DNA of 51,128 bases from Parendozoicomonas verongulae (lineage in GTDB: Bacteria; Pseudomonadota; Gammaproteobacteria; Pseudomonadales; Endozoicomonadaceae), in contig NZ_SMME01000857.1 in the NCBI RefSeq assembly GCF_009711465.1, forward strand, positions 2,558-53,685. Reading direction: 5' to 3'. Shown here in pieces: positions 50,810 through 51,128 of the stretch. Within the stretch, counting starts at the first letter, position 1. Each line of letters begins with the position of its first letter. Under the pieces are notes generated by a model. It did no database searches and had not been told where the DNA came from. It saw nothing but the letters and a program-made list of their open reading frames with translations. The position numbers were made by a program, and so were the translations under genes.

Positions 50810-50919
50810 AATAACGACTCCACAGGGCTATGCCCTAACGAAAACCAAGAAAGTGATCGGGCAAGTGTAGGAGGAAAATAGAAATGAGAAAGAAAGGCAC
50901 ACAAAAAAGAAGCAATAAA

Positions 50920-50947
50920 AAAGGGTCAGCCCGAAGTTTGACCCTTT
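50920..50947 (-). terminator. terminator of the tRNA operon
   Basis: Perfect 9-bp stem AAAGGGTCA / TGACCCTTT with a 10-base loop; on the minus strand it continues into TTTATTG. It lies 20 bp after the tRNA-Pro 3' end. Confidence 0.85.
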
Positions 50948-50967
50948 GTATTTTCTATAAAAAAGAT

Positions 50968-51044
50968 TGGTCGGGGTAGAGAGATTCGAACTCCCGACAT
51001 CCTGCTCCCAAAGCAGGCGCGCTACCAGACTGCGCTATACCCCG
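50968..51044 (-). tRNA. tRNA-Pro (TGG)
   Basis: 77 nt on the minus strand including a genomically encoded CCA (TGG at 50968-50970). The acceptor stem is CGGGGTA paired with TACCCCG, the T arm contains GTTCGAATC, and the anticodon loop CTTTGGGAG gives anticodon TGG, reading CCN proline codons. It is the last gene of a tRNA operon on the minus strand. Confidence 0.96.
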
Positions 51045-51074
51045 AATTAACTTTTTACGAAAAGCTAGAAAAAT

Positions 51075-51128
51075 GGAGCTCTTAACCAGATTTGAACTGG
51101 TGACCTCATCCTTACCAAGGATGCGCTC
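51075..51128 (-). tRNA. tRNA-Thr (GGT), 5' part outside window
   Basis: The visible 54 nt run from the D-arm end to the CCA (TGG at 51075-51077). The anticodon stem CATCC-GGATG encloses TTGGTAA, giving anticodon GGT, and the T arm is ACCAG-TTCAAAT-CTGGT. The 5' acceptor half lies beyond the window edge. It precedes tRNA-Pro by 30 bp in the same operon. Confidence 0.93.

Overview
The window looks like chromosomal DNA of a gammaproteobacterium with metabolism centred on hydrogen, peptides and fatty acids. FadE, Syd, a DUF3010 protein, a ynjBCD-ynjF cluster and an E. coli-like hydrogenase-4 operon all point to Gammaproteobacteria. Several large or Cys/Ser-rich proteins of unknown function with no obvious homologue suggest a host-associated marine lineage. 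An Endozoicomonas-like relative is my guess, but I cannot test it without a database. I see no CRISPR array, prophage or intact insertion sequence.

Region 1 (1-1550): the 3' end of an unknown gene, about 400 bp with no recognisable gene, and a GNAT acetyltransferase.

Region 2 (1554-13260, minus strand): one compact operon, hyfABCDEFGHI-hyfJ(hycH)-hycI, encoding a membrane-bound group 4 [NiFe]-hydrogenase (hydrogenase-4 / formate hydrogenlyase-2 type) with its maturation factors. A strong sigma-54 promoter (TGGCCTG-N4-TTGCT) lies about 40 bp before hyfA, and four phased TGACGA motifs lie upstream of it. No formate dehydrogenase gene is in the window.

Region 3 (13261-21050): a 488-residue secreted protein of unknown function, then a plus-strand operon hydA-hydB-hydC-hydD-hydE-hypC for a periplasm-facing uptake [NiFe]-hydrogenase with a cytochrome b anchor. 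Gene order and the HypF-like HydE match the Wolinella/Helicobacter hydABCDE arrangement. The small subunit lacks the two extra cysteines of oxygen-tolerant enzymes. Side by side, the two operons could produce H2 in the cytoplasm and re-oxidise it outside the membrane.

Region 4 (21055-32341): a mixed metabolic region. It holds a small periplasmic protein, a hotdog thioesterase, a TSUP permease, a divergent POT-family peptide transporter, a C39-like cysteine-peptidase-fold protein, a shortened glutaredoxin, a C45-type N-terminal-nucleophile hydrolase, a GMC oxidoreductase/small-subunit/aldehyde dehydrogenase cassette, a Cys-rich membrane protein and a secreted zinc-phospholipase-C-like protein.

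Region 5 (32452-44380): transport and lipid genes: ynjBCD ABC transporter with the CDP-alcohol phosphatidyltransferase ynjF, syd, an MHS-family MFS transporter, a DUF3010 protein, a cystine/polar-amino-acid ABC transporter and fadE.

Region 6 (44394-51128, minus strand): a 1158-residue protein of unknown function with a Ser/Arg-rich N-terminus, a coiled-coil protein, a FAD monooxygenase, an OmpA-like lipoprotein, and a tRNA operon (tRNA-Thr-GGT, cut by the window edge, then tRNA-Pro-TGG) with its terminator.
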